Notes under the pieces: generated by a model | What the model was told of the DNA's origin: nothing | Database searches by the model: none | Seen by the model: only the letters and a program-made list of their open reading frames with translations | Shown here: piece by piece, positions 1 to 9,944 of the stretch | Numbering within the stretch: position 1 is the first letter of the stretch | Layout of the letters: each line of letters opens with the position of its first letter | From: Aphrocallistes beatrix | Lineage: Eukaryota > Porifera > Hexactinellida > Sceptrulophora > Aphrocallistidae | Direction: 5' to 3' | NCBI GenBank assembly: GCA_963281255.1 | Contig: OY725489.1 | Location: 2,852,001-2,916,000 of the forward strand | Length of the DNA stretch: 64,000 nucleotides | Translations under genes and position numbers: made by a program

Positions 1-545
1 AAAATCACATTTCAATATGTGTTTACAATTCATGCAAAAACACTGAGAAAGCTGATCAAACCCAGTAAACTTTCCAAATGTAGATAGTCTGGATTCAGAA
101 CCAGTGATAAATTCGTTCGCTATCTCGACTAAGTCCAATGAGTCTGTATAGTTTTGATGAACGTGAAGTGTGAGCAAATTATTTAACCTCTCTTGGCTCA
201 TTGTGCTCCTTAAATAAGTCTTGATTCTTCTCAGAGCACTAAATGTCCTCTCACTAGTAGCATTTGTAGAGGGCATAACTAAGATTAATTGTAATACACT
301 ACATATCTCCGACATTATTCCTCTTTCAAGTGGGGACAAGCTCAAAATATAATCTTTCACATCAAAAATGGTAGCAGACTTTGCAATTTTTGGGGGGAAA
401 TTAGCTTGAAGTACGTTTAATTGAAGTAGGAGCTCATTTGGATTCAAATCTGAACCATAAAAATTGGTTACAGCTAGGAAGCAGTCATTATTTTCTTTTT
501 TCTTTAGGGTTTTGAGGAGCAATTCTTCCAAGTTTTTATAGATAT
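1..545 (-). pseudogene. hAT transposase C-terminal part with dimerisation domain
   Basis: This continues the transposase beyond the inserted MITE. Read on the minus strand from 553, the frame is open to position 1 and begins DIYKNLEELLLKT. The hAT C-terminal dimerisation signature follows at about 190-275 (NATSERTFSALRRIKTYL), including the conserved Ser-Glu-Arg that supplies the catalytic Glu region. If the MITE and one CATAACCT copy are ignored, the codons before and after the insertion are in phase. No stop codon is seen, so the true end is outside the window. Confidence 0.85.
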
Positions 546-553
546 CATAACCT

Positions 554-1225
554 CTTATAATAAAAAGTCGAGAGAACATGCTCGTTAAGTCGAGAGAGCA
601 TGCTCGTTAGGTCGAGAGAGCATGCTCGTTATCTCCTTATAATAAAAAGTCGAGAGAGCATGCTCGTTAAGTCGAGAGAGCATGCTCGTTAGGTCGAGAG
701 AGCATGCTCGTTATATACTCCATTAGGGTAAGCAGAACTTTCGTCCCTGGAATTTTTGTCTCATTAGAGACCAAAATAAACGGGCACTAATATGTAAGGA
801 ACGGAAATTGAGGCTTTTGGAGTGGAGTATGTTTGAAAAAAAGGGTGAAAATGAGGCATTTTGATTGAGAAATCATTAGGTGCGAAAAGGGCATTTCATG
901 GGACGAAAGTTCCGCCATTCCTCCATTGGTTACCAGCATCATACCTACTTATAATAGTAGGAAGTTATTACATATATGAAACTTCTCGAACTAATTTAAA
1001 CCAATTTTACATCAGGATTTTTATAGGTGATACTCCGTACGGGAAGTACAGTATCTAGGGCGCATGTAGTAGATTCAAATCAGTAAATACTTGTACCTTT
1101 TTTGAACATAAAGAAGGTATAAATGTAAGGGGCATGCTCTCTCGACCTAATGAGCATGCTCTCTCGACCTAATGAGCATGCTCTCTGGACTTAACAAGCA
1201 TGCTCTCTCGACTTTTCAATACCTC
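554..1225. mobile_element. Foldback MITE with 8-bp TSD, ends made of tandem GAGCATGCTC units
   Basis: This 672-bp insertion is flanked by an exact 8-bp duplication, CATAACCT, at 546-553 and 1226-1233. Both ends consist of ~21-bp units built round the palindrome GAGCATGCTC, in one orientation at ~567-712 and the opposite at ~1133-1212, so the arms can fold on each other. The left end is partly duplicated, because the string TTATAATAAAAAGTCGAG recurs at ~636-655. The centre (720-1130) is AT-rich with no credible ORF. The 8-bp TSD fits a hAT-mobilised non-autonomous element. The outermost ~10 bases of the two ends match poorly. Confidence 0.85.
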
Positions 1226-1233
1226 CATAACCT

Positions 1234-2843
1234 GGTTGATCAAATCGTTCTTTGATGGAAGAAATGACGAGGTCCAATGTTTCAATATAATTTTTAAAAG
1301 AATAATGCCTACAATCATCATAGATATCTGGCTCAAGAGTACCTTCAGCATATCTTAGTGGAACTTTCCTCTTGCTGGGAAGTTTTGGGCTCTCCACATC
1401 GAGTGACAACGCATGAATTTCAACTTTCTTCCATAATAAATCAAACTGACCATCATCTCTCAAAGTTTCGAGTGTTGCCACAGTCATAGATGCAATTTTT
1501 TGCCCCTCGGAAGCAGACATAGTCGTTGATTGAAGAATTTTACTGAGATTATCAGTATGTCGTAATAACAGGTGGCCAAGATAGACACCAAACAAGTACT
1601 TAAAACTCCTGAACTGAGCTTCAACACCGATTATTCTTGCTCGTATCGAAGGATCAGCAGTTTCATTCTTTGATTCTTCCCAAAGTTGTTGGAGGACTGT
1701 GTAGTTATCCAGCACAGACTTAAGGGTGTCAGCTCTCACTGTCCACCTCGGACACAAAACACGGAAACCAGGATTTCCCGGTGCAAGGTTTTCTTTTAAT
1801 TTTCCAAATTTAACATCACGTTTGGGGAGTATTTAATGAGTTTAGATACTTCAAACGTGGTATCGAGTGCGTCCTTCATTAATTTAGATTTTTTTAACGG
1901 AATCTCCTGTTGCTAAATTTAGTGCATGTCCGTCGCAATGTATGTATATAGCCCTTCTCTCTTCGTCGGACAATTGCTTGGCAACTCCTGTTTTAGCTCC
2001 ACTAATAGTACTTGCGCCATCATAGCATTGGGCTCCACATTTCGTGAGAGATAGGTTAATCCGTAGCAATGTGTCTTTAATTACTGCTACTACTGTATTT
2101 GCACGTATGTCATCTACCATATACAGTCCAATAAAATCTTCATGAGGCTCCAATTCATCATTAATCCATCTAATGCAAATGACCACTTGCTCCCTGTTAG
2201 ACGAATCTGTACATTCATCGCACATAATACAAAAAAAAGTTGCAATTTTGATATAACCAGCGATTTTTCTGACAATTGAAAGAGCCATTACTTTGAGTAA
2301 TTCATTTTGAATGTCGTGAGAAGTATACTTGTTTGATTTGCGATTTAGCCAAGTATCTATCCTAGAGTCGTCCTCGCCACGAAGTATCAAAAGCTGTGTA
2401 AAGTTACTATTTAGTTCTTGGTCATCACCTCGTAAAGATATACCTTGTCTAGACAGGAATCTTAGATTGGATAGAATTTTGAGTAAACACTGGCGATTAT
2501 TTCTCTTGTCACTAGAATGTTGTTGTGACAAGTGTTCAGCTATGTCATTGTAACATGATGGCACTCCTACCATTACCTCCATGGCATTCAAATGTAATAG
2601 TGGCGATTCATGCTTTTTGAATCCAATCGTAGCATCTTTCCAATTACAAAATCCGTTATATATAAATGCTGGGTCTCCTCGCTTATACACAATCTTCTTA
2701 TGCTTCAAAGCGCGAATGCACAAATGACAAAAAACAATGTCTTCTTTTTCACAGTAATGAAGCCATTTCCATTTTGAGAACCAAGTAGACTGGCAGGGAC
2801 GTTTTATGGTCTGAGTCCTCCCAAAATCCCGCCGATTCACCAT
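1234..2843 (-). pseudogene. hAT transposase, N-terminal and catalytic part (TTF zinc finger, DUF4371)
   Basis: This encodes the DNA-binding and catalytic part of a cut-and-paste transposase. From residue ~20 there is a TTF-type zinc finger (FCHLC, then a GFCNWK segment and an HE...H pair). Next comes an RNase H-like region with IMCDECTD (first Asp), CYDGAST (second Asp) and HCDGHALNLA. The ORF from 2843 stops near 1884, in an A7 run. One fewer A continues the frame into residues typical of the family. A second, compensating one-base loss near 1825 leads into the next open segment (1757 leftward), which contains CPRWTVR and ends at FDQPGY beside the MITE. The start is the ATG at 2843, about 110 bp inside the TIR. 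It is a pseudogene with two small indels plus the insertion. Confidence 0.85.
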
Positions 2844-2956
2844 GGAAGGCAGGTTGATTGGTCAAAAGTCGATTTTGTCATAACCGGACTAACCTGACGG
2901 ATCAAAATATCGGTCCGTCAATGGCCGGACCGGCCTGACCGACTCCGCCGGCCCTG

Positions 2957-3401
2957 GAATGTAGATATTCATATGAGAAACATGATAATATTATAATTGT
3001 CATCTTTGATGAGAAAACGAAAACGATATGATGATTTGAAGACTAATATTATGGCTTAAGTTATTCAGAATAACCTACATTGCCCCCTCCTATAATTTTT
3101 GATCAAAACTTAATTTTACAGATTTTTCAATCTGCTTTCTTTTATATTTTTATGTATTATATGTTTGTTTGAGATAGCAAATGATAAATAACCAGATCAA
3201 AATAATAAAATACGAATACAAAGAAGTGAACGAGAAGTATTCAATCGAATTTTCCGACTTAACGCTCCCGTATACTACTATTATTTGTATATAAAGATTT
3301 TTTTTTCAAATTTTCAAGTTTATTTTCTTTTTACAGGAAGGTTAGAAAAGGAGTCCTTAACGATTTACAAGGGGTCAATGAGGGACACGAATTGAGGGTT
3401 C
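2957..3401. other. AT-rich non-coding spacer
   Basis: No ORF, RNA or TIR is recognisable. It sits between the hAT terminus at 2956 and a dispersed repeat that starts near 3402. Confidence 0.5.
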
Positions 3402-4122
3402 AAATAATGATCTGACACGGTTAAAAAAAGTATTTGATCTGGGATTCCGGCGGACACTATTGAATGTGGCTATTTTTGGGGGCCTAGCCATCAATGACCA
3501 CTTATTCACACTTTTGACGGTGAAAAATTTTCATATACCATATTTTGAAGTTTAGTACTGCTATAAGTTGACAAATATGGATATTTGTATGCTATTTAAT
3601 ATTCTAAAGCAGTTTTATACCGATGGATATTGAGGGGCATTTATAAATATTTTTTGAAACCTATTTTCTGGGACTTTTTTTTCAGCAATTATAAAGTTGA
3701 TAACTTTTTGAAAATTCAAACTAGGGACGAAAACTCAACGGTTTCAGATAGATCTCGAAGAGTAGAACATAATGAACAGACAGAATTTTGATATTAGGAA
3801 TAAAAAGAGAATTATAAAAAAAATAGTGTCAAAATTACGAAAAATAAAATACCTCGGGTGTTTTGGCGTGAATTTTTAACAATTTTAAAAATTTCAAAAA
3901 TCTGTTTGTTCATTAGTTAGATTATCGATTTATGAATGAATTTGAAAAGTTTCTAAAAGATCGTAGGAATATTGTTTCAGATTTTTTTTAATCGTTTGAA
4001 CAATTTCAATTATTAATGCAGTTTTGCAGATAACTCGAACTAAGCGATTCAAATCTGCACTGAAAAAATTAAATGAATCGGTTGAAAAAGTCAAAAGTTA
4101 GCTATTATAGGAAAGGCCAACC
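3402..4122 (+). repeat. Dispersed repeat R2, copy 1
   Basis: About 720 bp match 59628-60367 in the same orientation along the whole length, with scattered substitutions and small indels. Shared landmarks are AATGATCTGACA at the start, CGGACACTAT, TAGATCTCGAAGAGTAGAAC and GTTAGCTATTATAGGAAAGG near the end. No ORF is present. The class is unknown. Copy 2 starts immediately after the GC-rich end of another repeat. Confidence 0.8.
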
Positions 4123-4398
4123 TTAAACCCTATATGAACACAAATGGGGAAATCCTCAATCACAAACTGTCACTCGAGAATTCACTGACTAAAAAAGAAT
4201 TGGTAATTATCCTTCACAAGTGAGAGATTTTACCACTATTTTTACAAAATTTCTTATTTTATTTGCCAAAAAGCATCAAAATGTGCATAAAATCAAATGA
4301 GAGAAAATAAATTACTAGAATTCCAGAATTCATTTAGTAACATTCAAAAAACGTATTATTATTATTATAAGATCATAAATCGTACTTTAATAATATAT

Positions 4399-5467
4399 CC
4401 CTTAGAAGACATAGTCAAAAGCTTTCACGTAGTTGCCATAGTGGGGTCGTTTGAGACCCCAAATTAAAAAGTATATAAAAGAGAGGAATGACAAAAAAGT
4501 ATTTAAAAAAGTGAATATTTATCTATGTACAACAAATAATTGAATTTTGGAAGTATAAAAAGAAGAGATGAAATGATATTAGAAAATCACTAAAAGACCC
4601 TACATGTCGTATGCGTAATAAATGCATTGGGGTACAAAAGGACCCCACTATGTCATATGCGTAATAAACTCAGTGGGGTACCGAAAGACCCCACTATGTC
4701 ATATACGTAATAAACTCACTGGGGTGCCGAAAGACCCCACTAAGTCAAATGCGTAATAAACTCAGTGGGGTACCGAAAGACCCCACTAAGTCATATGCGT
4801 AATAAACTCAGTGGGGTACCGAAAGACCCCACTAAGTCATATGCATAATAAACTCACTGGGGCACCAAAAGACCTCACTATGTCGTATGCGTAATATACT
4901 CACTGGGACACCAAAATACCCCACTAAGTCGTATGCGTAATGTATTTACTGAGGCACCGAAAGAGTCCACTATGTCGTATGCGAAATAAATTCAGTGGAG
5001 TAACGAAAGACCCTATCATGTCATGTGCTTAATGATAGAAAAGATATCTCAACGGCTATTATAGTATAAAATCCTACGTAAATTTCTATTTTATCACTTA
5101 TAAGACGCTAATATGAAGATTTTATGGTGTAATAGCATATCAATATGTATTTCAAGGGTTTTTGGCATAGTTTGTCAAATGCTCTATCGGTCTGTCGACC
5201 AACATTTTACAAAGTGCTAATAAAGTAAACAAATTTCAAAATTAAATAATAGACTATCTTTCAAAGGGATAATTATATGGGGGTTTCGAGGGTTTGTAAT
5301 TCGAATATTGTGGTTTCGAGTGTCCATGATTGAGATTTTCATTTATTTTGTTTAGAATAGGTAAATAAAAACAAACATGTCAAAAATATACTACATTCTA
5401 GCTTTAGATCGTTTAGCAAAGCAAAAGTTAGCATTTTTATCCTTCAACTATAGTTAGGAATACCTTT
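4399..5467 (+). repeat. Dispersed repeat R3, copy 1, with 46-bp minisatellite
   Basis: It starts CCCTTAGAAGACATAGT. A ~46-bp unit (CACTATGTCGTATGCGTAAT, then AAACTCACTGGGGTACCGAA, then AGACC) is repeated about nine to ten times at ~4590-5020. A ~430-bp unique 3' part ends TATAGTTAGGAATACCTT. The same structure recurs at 62755-63690 with fewer units. Both copies run directly into the sequence GGCGCCCAA that opens the GC-rich hairpin motif, so that motif is probably the 3' end of this element. No coding capacity is seen. Confidence 0.85.
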
Positions 5468-5537
5468 GGCGCCCAAGGGGCACTTCTGCGGACACAATTT
5501 GTCCACAGCCGCGCAGCGAAGGCTAGCGAGGCGCGGT
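5468..5537 (+). repeat. GC-rich hairpin terminal motif
   Basis: This is a conserved block. Its consensus across copies reads GGCGGACACAAAGTGTCCGC (a perfect 9-bp stem, AAA loop), then CAGCCGCGCAGCG, then a second hairpin AAGCGCGAAGCGCGCTT. Other copies are at 19580-19641, 32902-32967, 59543-59621 and 62070-62143 (minus), with weaker traces at 34033-34055 and 48880-48960. The motif ends two otherwise different repeats, as expected of a Helitron/Helentron-like 3' terminus. That assignment is inference. Confidence 0.65.
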
Positions 5538-5699
5538 ATATACTATATATACATATACAGGGTGGCCGAACGAAATTGAGACAAATTTAAAAATAACGTG
5601 TTTTCATAAATTGATAAGTAGAGTTTAGACTCATAACAAAACTAGTTATATGGTTTATTACAAAACATTTTCATTCGAAATGGCTGCCTTTTGCATCTT

Positions 5700-6484
5700 C
5701 ACATTGTCGCAATCGCCCCTTAAATCGATCAATGCACCGGTTCACTTTGGACAGATCTAAATTCTCCCAAGCTCGTCGAATTTTGCTCTCCAGGCCCTGC
5801 AAATTCTTTGGTGGCTTACGGTGCACCTCCTGCTCCAGCATACCCCATATACCGTAGTCAAGGGGATTGAGATCAGGGGAGTTTGGCGACCAATCTTCTT
5901 TCTTCCAAAAATCGATATTTTATTTTCTGTCCTCAAAAATTCTGCGATTCTGGTTGCCGTGTGGCAAGGGGCGGACTCCTGTTGGAAAACGAGATTGTGC
6001 TGACGACAAAGGGGAACGACAAAGGGGAACGACAAAATGAGCTAAAATTGCACTTTGGTACCGATCCGCATTCACAGTCTCTCCTTGCCTGTAGAAAACC
6101 AGATCAGTTTTTAGGTTATAGGCTACCCCTGCCCAGACCATGAGTTTTCGGCTAAATTTATTCTTTTCCACGATCTTTTCTTATTTAAGGTTTCTTTGTC
6201 CCTTCTTTGATGTAAACACGATCATTTTGGCGATTAAGGGGCTGATCCATCAAGAAAGCGCTTGTTTCTTTTCATTCTTCCTTGCTCTCAGTTTCAAGTC
6301 CCTTCGGACGATATCTTGAGCCGTGGATTTTGGAATTCCGATCTCTCTCGCGATTTTTCTGACTGACTGAGCTGGATTCCGACGCAGACGATCAGCAATC
6401 TTTCTCTTCGCACTACGGTTCTTATTTGACAGTTCACCTCCAGAACTTAATTTACTTCCACCATCTTGGAACTTTTTAACGAGC
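5700..6484 (-). pseudogene. mariner-like transposase, central and C-terminal part
   Basis: On the minus strand, after the hAT, the frame resumes as VYRLVKKFQDGGSKL. It continues through an HTH-like region (RKIAREIGIPKSTAQD) and then a frameshifted catalytic region with MVWAGVAYN and LVFQQESAPCHTATRIAEF. The latter is the usual QDSAPCHTA motif with Glu in place of the catalytic Asp. Further frameshifts around 5930 and 5870 scatter the NPLDYGVW-like segment over two frames. It is clearly non-functional. Confidence 0.8.
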
Positions 6485-6492
6485 CTGTAGAC

Positions 6493-8797
6493 CAGTGTTT
6501 CTCAACCTTTTTCTCTCGCGGCACCCTTTCTAAACTTATACCTTTCAGCGGCACCCTTAATTTGACTTAGGGGCAGGCCAATGAACAAATGATAGTAAAA
6601 GTAGAGATTGATTTGAATTAATACGACTTTATTATATAATAACTAATTAATAAGCTAGGAAATTAATGGGAAACTTGAGCTTGGTTCAAGCTCAAAATTC
6701 GTTGAAAATTTGGAGGCACACTTGACAAGCATACGCGCATTTCCTCTTCAACTGTTTGCAGTCTTTCCCTTTTTATGCATTTAATATTTGCGAGTGCCGA
6801 GAAGCCGAGTTCACACAGATAGGAAGTTGAAAACTGCAGTAGAATTTTAAGAGCCTTTTTTCCGATCAGAGGGCAATGTCTTCTAACATCTATCCAGAAT
6901 AAATCAAGGTCAATTTCTTTGTACTTTAATTGCAAGGTGCGATCATTCCTAATATCAGCCAACTCTTCTTCTTCTCCGATATTTAGTTGAAGATCGTTTA
7001 ATCCACCTTGAATAAATGGATTTCTTACCCAGTCATAATCTTCAATATGTAAATTTGGGAAGTAATGTTGAATTTTATCTTGTAACGTAGTAAGGTGTTC
7101 ACTGATAAGAGGAATAATTTCTTTACAATTGGTTACGGCAGCATTTGGAAACATGTCTATATTCCCTTTTGCAACTCTAACTTTCCATAGATTTATTTTT
7201 TCATTCAGAGACTGTATCTTATCAGTAGAAGTAAGGACATTTTCATTTCTCCCTTGTAAGCTAGAATTTATTTTGTTCAATCTTTCAAAAATATCTGCAA
7301 GATAAGCTAACTTTGCACACCAAGTTGTATCAGACAACAATTCACAAAAATCTTTCTTATCTTCAACAGTGAAAAACGTTAGCATTTCTTCTTTCAGTTC
7401 GAACACGCGAGACAATACCTTTCCTCTTGATAGCCATCTGACTTCTGTGTGAAGGATAAGGTTGACATGTTGAGACCCCATTTCTTCACAAAGCTTAGTA
7501 AATAAGCGAGATTTCAGCGGTCTACTTTTGATGAAATTTACCATTTTTACAACTCCGTCGAGTGTATCTTTTAGTTGAAATCCCAGCGTTTTTGCAACTA
7601 ATGCTTCGCGGTGCAAAAAACAGTGTGTGGTTATTATCTCGTTGTTTGCTGTTTTAGCTAATGTTACGAATCCCTTTATTGAGCCAACCATTGATGGAGC
7701 CCCATCTGTACAAATTCCAACGCAGTATTCCCATTTTAAGCCTTCAGAATTCAAATACTCACTCAATGTCTGAAATATGTCTTGACCTGTTGTAGATCCT
7801 TTAAGTTCTTTACAACAGAGAAATTGATCTACGATTTTACCGTCACCAATAAATCGAATGAAAGTGAGCAGTTGAGCTTTTGCTCCAATATCTGTTGATT
7901 CGTCAACTTGGAGAGCGTACATATTATTGATCTTTATGGATTCACAAACGGTTTTTTCGATGTCAACAGACATGTCATAAATGCGTCTGCTAATGGTGCT
8001 ATCGGAGAGAGGAACCTTTCTTAATTCTTGTTCAGCATCCACGCCAATCATTGTTTTTACGAGAATGCTACAAGCAGGGAGTATGAGTGTCTCAGCAATT
8101 GTGTGGGGTTTCATCTGCTTTGCTATAAGTTCTGCTACTAAATAGCTTGCTTCTTGAGCTTTATTAGAAATTTTGACCTTTTTTACAAAAGTCGAAACCT
8201 GTTGTTCGTGCTCCATCAAGAGTCGCATGAAGTATTCCAGAGGTTTATCTGTGAGCTGGCTATGTTTTGAAAGAAAGTGTCTCTTTAGCTTGCTAGGAAC
8301 CATGGCTTCATTTGAAAGTTTTTCACCGCAAATAAGGCATTCTGGAATTGTGTTGTCACCACACGAAGTGAATCCAATCGAGAGATAACTATCAGAATAT
8401 AGTCGATGTTTTTTACTTCTAACCGGTGCTTTTAAACGATTGATTGAGACATCATCTGAATACTTTTGTTCAACAACCATTTTGGGATCAAAAGTTATAT
8501 TTTCATTTTCATTGAAGAAAGAGTCAATTCGTCTTTTCCCTAAAGTCTTGTCCATCTCGTAATATAATAGGAATGGTAATGAAACTAGTAATATGATAAA
8601 AGAAGTATTAAACTGGGAATATTGTGTAATAAATTATTCCAGAGGTTTGTCAGAGGACAATAATCAAATTCAACATTGACAATGGTATCGATAGAAAATA
8701 AAATAAAGCAGTATGTAAGTGTGGTAAGGCCTGCGGCACCCCTAGAGGAAGCAAATGGCACCCCAGGGTGCCGCGGCACCCCGGTTGAGAACCACTG
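6493..8797 (-). mobile_element. Complete autonomous-looking hAT transposon (Charlie/ZBED-like)
   Basis: The 2305-bp element has 15-bp TIRs (CAGTGTTTCTCAACC at 6493; CAGTGGTTCTCAACC read inward from 8797) and an exact 8-bp TSD CTGTAGAC at 6485-6492 and 8798-8805. It carries one uninterrupted transposase ORF on the minus strand. A short GC-rich GGCACCCC repeat lies inside the right end (~8735-8782). Its own deletion derivative sits at 26237-28476. Intact ORF, TIRs and TSD make this the best candidate for a recently active element here. Confidence 0.95.
6663..8555 (-). CDS. hAT transposase, BED-type, full length
   Basis: The 630-residue protein would cut and paste the surrounding element by a DDE reaction in the nucleus. 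Near residues 70-100 a BED-like zinc finger is visible (CLIC, then RHFLSKH). The RNase H-like core shows ALQVDESTDI (first Asp, ~residue 216), CTDGAPSMVG (second Asp, ~285) and HCFLHREALVAK (~310). HTEVRWLSRGKVL follows at ~370. The C-terminal dimerisation region contains YLCELGFSALANIKCIKRER at ~590, with the Glu expected for hAT catalysis. Size and domain order match ZBED5/FAM200/SCAND3-like hAT proteins. The start ATG at 8555 precedes MDKTLGKRRIDSFF, a usual opening for the group. No frameshift or stop is present. No intron is needed. Whether it is expressed cannot be told. Confidence 0.93.
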   Translation of the reverse strand: MDKTLGKRRIDSFFNENENITFDPKMVVEQKYSDDVSINRLKAPVRSKKHRLYSDSYLSIGFTSCGDNTIPECLICGEKLSNEAMVPSKLKRHFLSKHSQLTDKPLEYFMRLLMEHEQQVSTFVKKVKISNKAQEASYLVAELIAKQMKPHTIAETLILPACSILVKTMIGVDAEQELRKVPLSDSTISRRIYDMSVDIEKTVCESIKINNMYALQVDESTDIGAKAQLLTFIRFIGDGKIVDQFLCCKELKGSTTGQDIFQTLSEYLNSEGLKWEYCVGICTDGAPSMVGSIKGFVTLAKTANNEIITTHCFLHREALVAKTLGFQLKDTLDGVVKMVNFIKSRPLKSRLFTKLCEEMGSQHVNLILHTEVRWLSRGKVLSRVFELKEEMLTFFTVEDKKDFCELLSDTTWCAKLAYLADIFERLNKINSSLQGRNENVLTSTDKIQSLNEKINLWKVRVAKGNIDMFPNAAVTNCKEIIPLISEHLTTLQDKIQHYFPNLHIEDYDWVRNPFIQGGLNDLQLNIGEEEELADIRNDRTLQLKYKEIDLDLFWIDVRRHCPLIGKKALKILLQFSTSYLCELGFSALANIKCIKRERLQTVEEEMRVCLSSVPPNFQRILSLNQAQVSH

Positions 8798-8805
8798 CTG
8801 TAGAC

Positions 8806-8913
8806 TGTGGCTCGTGATATTCCGAGATCTTTTACAAGCTTCCAGATTTGAGACGCACTTTGTCCATTGTGAAAATAGGTCTCTACAACTTTTCTCTTCT
8901 CCAATTCATTCAT
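8806..8913 (-). pseudogene. mariner-like transposase, N-terminal fragment
   Basis: From the ATG at 8913 the minus strand encodes MNELEKRKVVETYFHNGQSA, leading into a first helix-turn-helix and ending SRATVY at the hAT insertion. Removing the hAT plus one CTGTAGAC copy puts ATVY in phase with RLVKKF on the other side, so the two pieces were one gene. Confidence 0.8.
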
Positions 8914-9058
8914 TATTGTTCAAACAATGACAATGTTGTCAATGCTATAGTTAATATAGTTGATACGTCATAGTAAGTAAAAATTTAAGGACCTGACAAA
9001 ATTTAAGGGTTGGATTAAAGCAAGTATATTTGTCTCAATTTCGTTCGGCCACCCTGTA

Positions 9059-9322
9059 TATATAAAGATTAATCGAGTTTTAAGTTTAAAGGCAGGATGG
9101 CGTATAACGTAAATTTGATCATTTCTGGTTTTGACAGGTATATATTCATATTTTCACACCTTTTACCAATAACCTCTATCTTATTAAGATATAACTGATA
9201 TCTCAACGATTTCAAAGGGGTATTCAATTATGGAGAATCTGATTTTGGCTCTTAAAAGTTATAAAGTCAATACTTCATGTGTTAATGGCAGCAATATATA
9301 AAATTTCTAGCATATGTATATA
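9059..9322. other. Remnant of the common repeat and AT-rich spacer
   Basis: The first ~35 bases (AAGATTAATCGAGTTTTAAG) match the short ATTAATCGAGTTTTAATAGT minisatellite seen at 32985-33080. The rest shows nothing recognisable. Confidence 0.45.
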
Positions 9323-9503
9323 CAGTTCTCCGAATAACGGACACATCGGGGACTGTATTTTTGTCCTTTGTAGAGAGATGTCCGCTTCTCGAATATTGCA
9401 TACCCATAGGAAGTACGGATCTCAATTCAATCCGTTCCACGAGGTCTGTCCGTTGTAGGGGGGTTGTCCGCTTCTCGGGATGTCCGTTTGGGAGACTCTA
9501 CTG
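9323..9503. mobile_element. Short Tc1/mariner- or pogo-type MITE, TA TSD
   Basis: The 181-bp element is bounded by TA. The left end reads CAGTTCTCCGAATAACGGAC, and the right end read inward is CAGTAGAGTCTCCCAAACGG, giving imperfect TIRs. CGGACA/TGTCCG strings repeat inside. It has no coding capacity. Confidence 0.65.
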
Positions 9504-9556
9504 TATCCACATTTTCATACTTTTTTTAAATTTCGACATTTGAAGTTAGTATATGT

Positions 9557-9776
9557 AACGAATTGATTGAAGAAACTGCCAGGAGCAGAAAGCTGATTTT
9601 TGACACTTGGGAGTCTTTTGGTTATGGCTCGAGTAAGTTCTAACCTCAGACGAAAATGTTGACTCATCCCTGAATTATGACGTCATTGTCACCTTTTTGG
9701 CCGTAAGTGGTGGACATTCCTGAGTTTAAAAGATATCGCCTTGAGATTTTTGTGAAGCTGCGAACATACATGTAGA
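9557..9776 (+). repeat. Common hairpin-ended repeat (R1), 5' part only
   Basis: It starts AACGAATTGATTGAAGAAAC and matches other R1 copies to about 9692 (GACGTCATTGTCACC). The remaining ~75 bp match, in reverse, a stretch at ~60893-60975 (TTCGCAGCTTCACAAAAA-like). The repeat is cut off by the hAT beginning at 9777. Confidence 0.7.
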
Positions 9777-9944
9777 CAGGCCCGCCGATAGAATCAAAAG
9801 GTTCCGGGGCAGCTCGTATCGATGGGCCCCCTCTATACAAAATAATAAATGTTATGCGCAGCCTAGTCGTATAATTTTGGTAAATAATAGAAGGGAATGA
9901 TTGAAAGTGATGAGTATTAGAGTTAAGTATACAACTAATACCAA

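Larger units (their letters stand above)
1..2956 (-). mobile_element. hAT transposon, ZMYM1/DUF4371 type, 5' end complete, 3' end beyond window
   Basis: The element lies on the minus strand. Its 5' terminus is at 2956, where the minus strand reads CAGGGCCGGCGGAGTC, a hAT-style TIR. The other terminus lies left of position 1, so no TSD can be read. The transposase gene runs from about 2843 leftward and its reading frame is still open at position 1. It is interrupted by a 672-bp foldback MITE at 554-1225. I see the TIR-like end and a hAT-type protein. That it is a ZMYM-like hAT is family knowledge. It is certainly not active in this form. Confidence 0.85.
5558..9056 (-). mobile_element. mariner/IS630-like transposon, dead, with nested hAT
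   Basis: Near-perfect ~29-bp TIRs are visible: CAGGGTGGCCGAACGAAATT at 5558 and its reverse complement ending at 9056, each flanked by TA. Without the nested hAT and its TSD (2313 bp) the element is ~1.19 kb, normal for a mariner. The flanks (TATATACTATATATACATA left; AAGATTAATCGAGTTTTAAG right) belong to the locally common repeat, so this element landed in a copy of it. The transposase gene is frameshifted. Confidence 0.9.

Noticed and set aside
2329-2553. 74-residue plus ORF
   Set aside because: Antisense of the hAT catalytic domain.
4590-5020. Regular 46-bp repeats that could suggest a CRISPR array
   Set aside because: Units are contiguous diverged tandem repeats without spacers, in a eukaryotic transposon-rich context.
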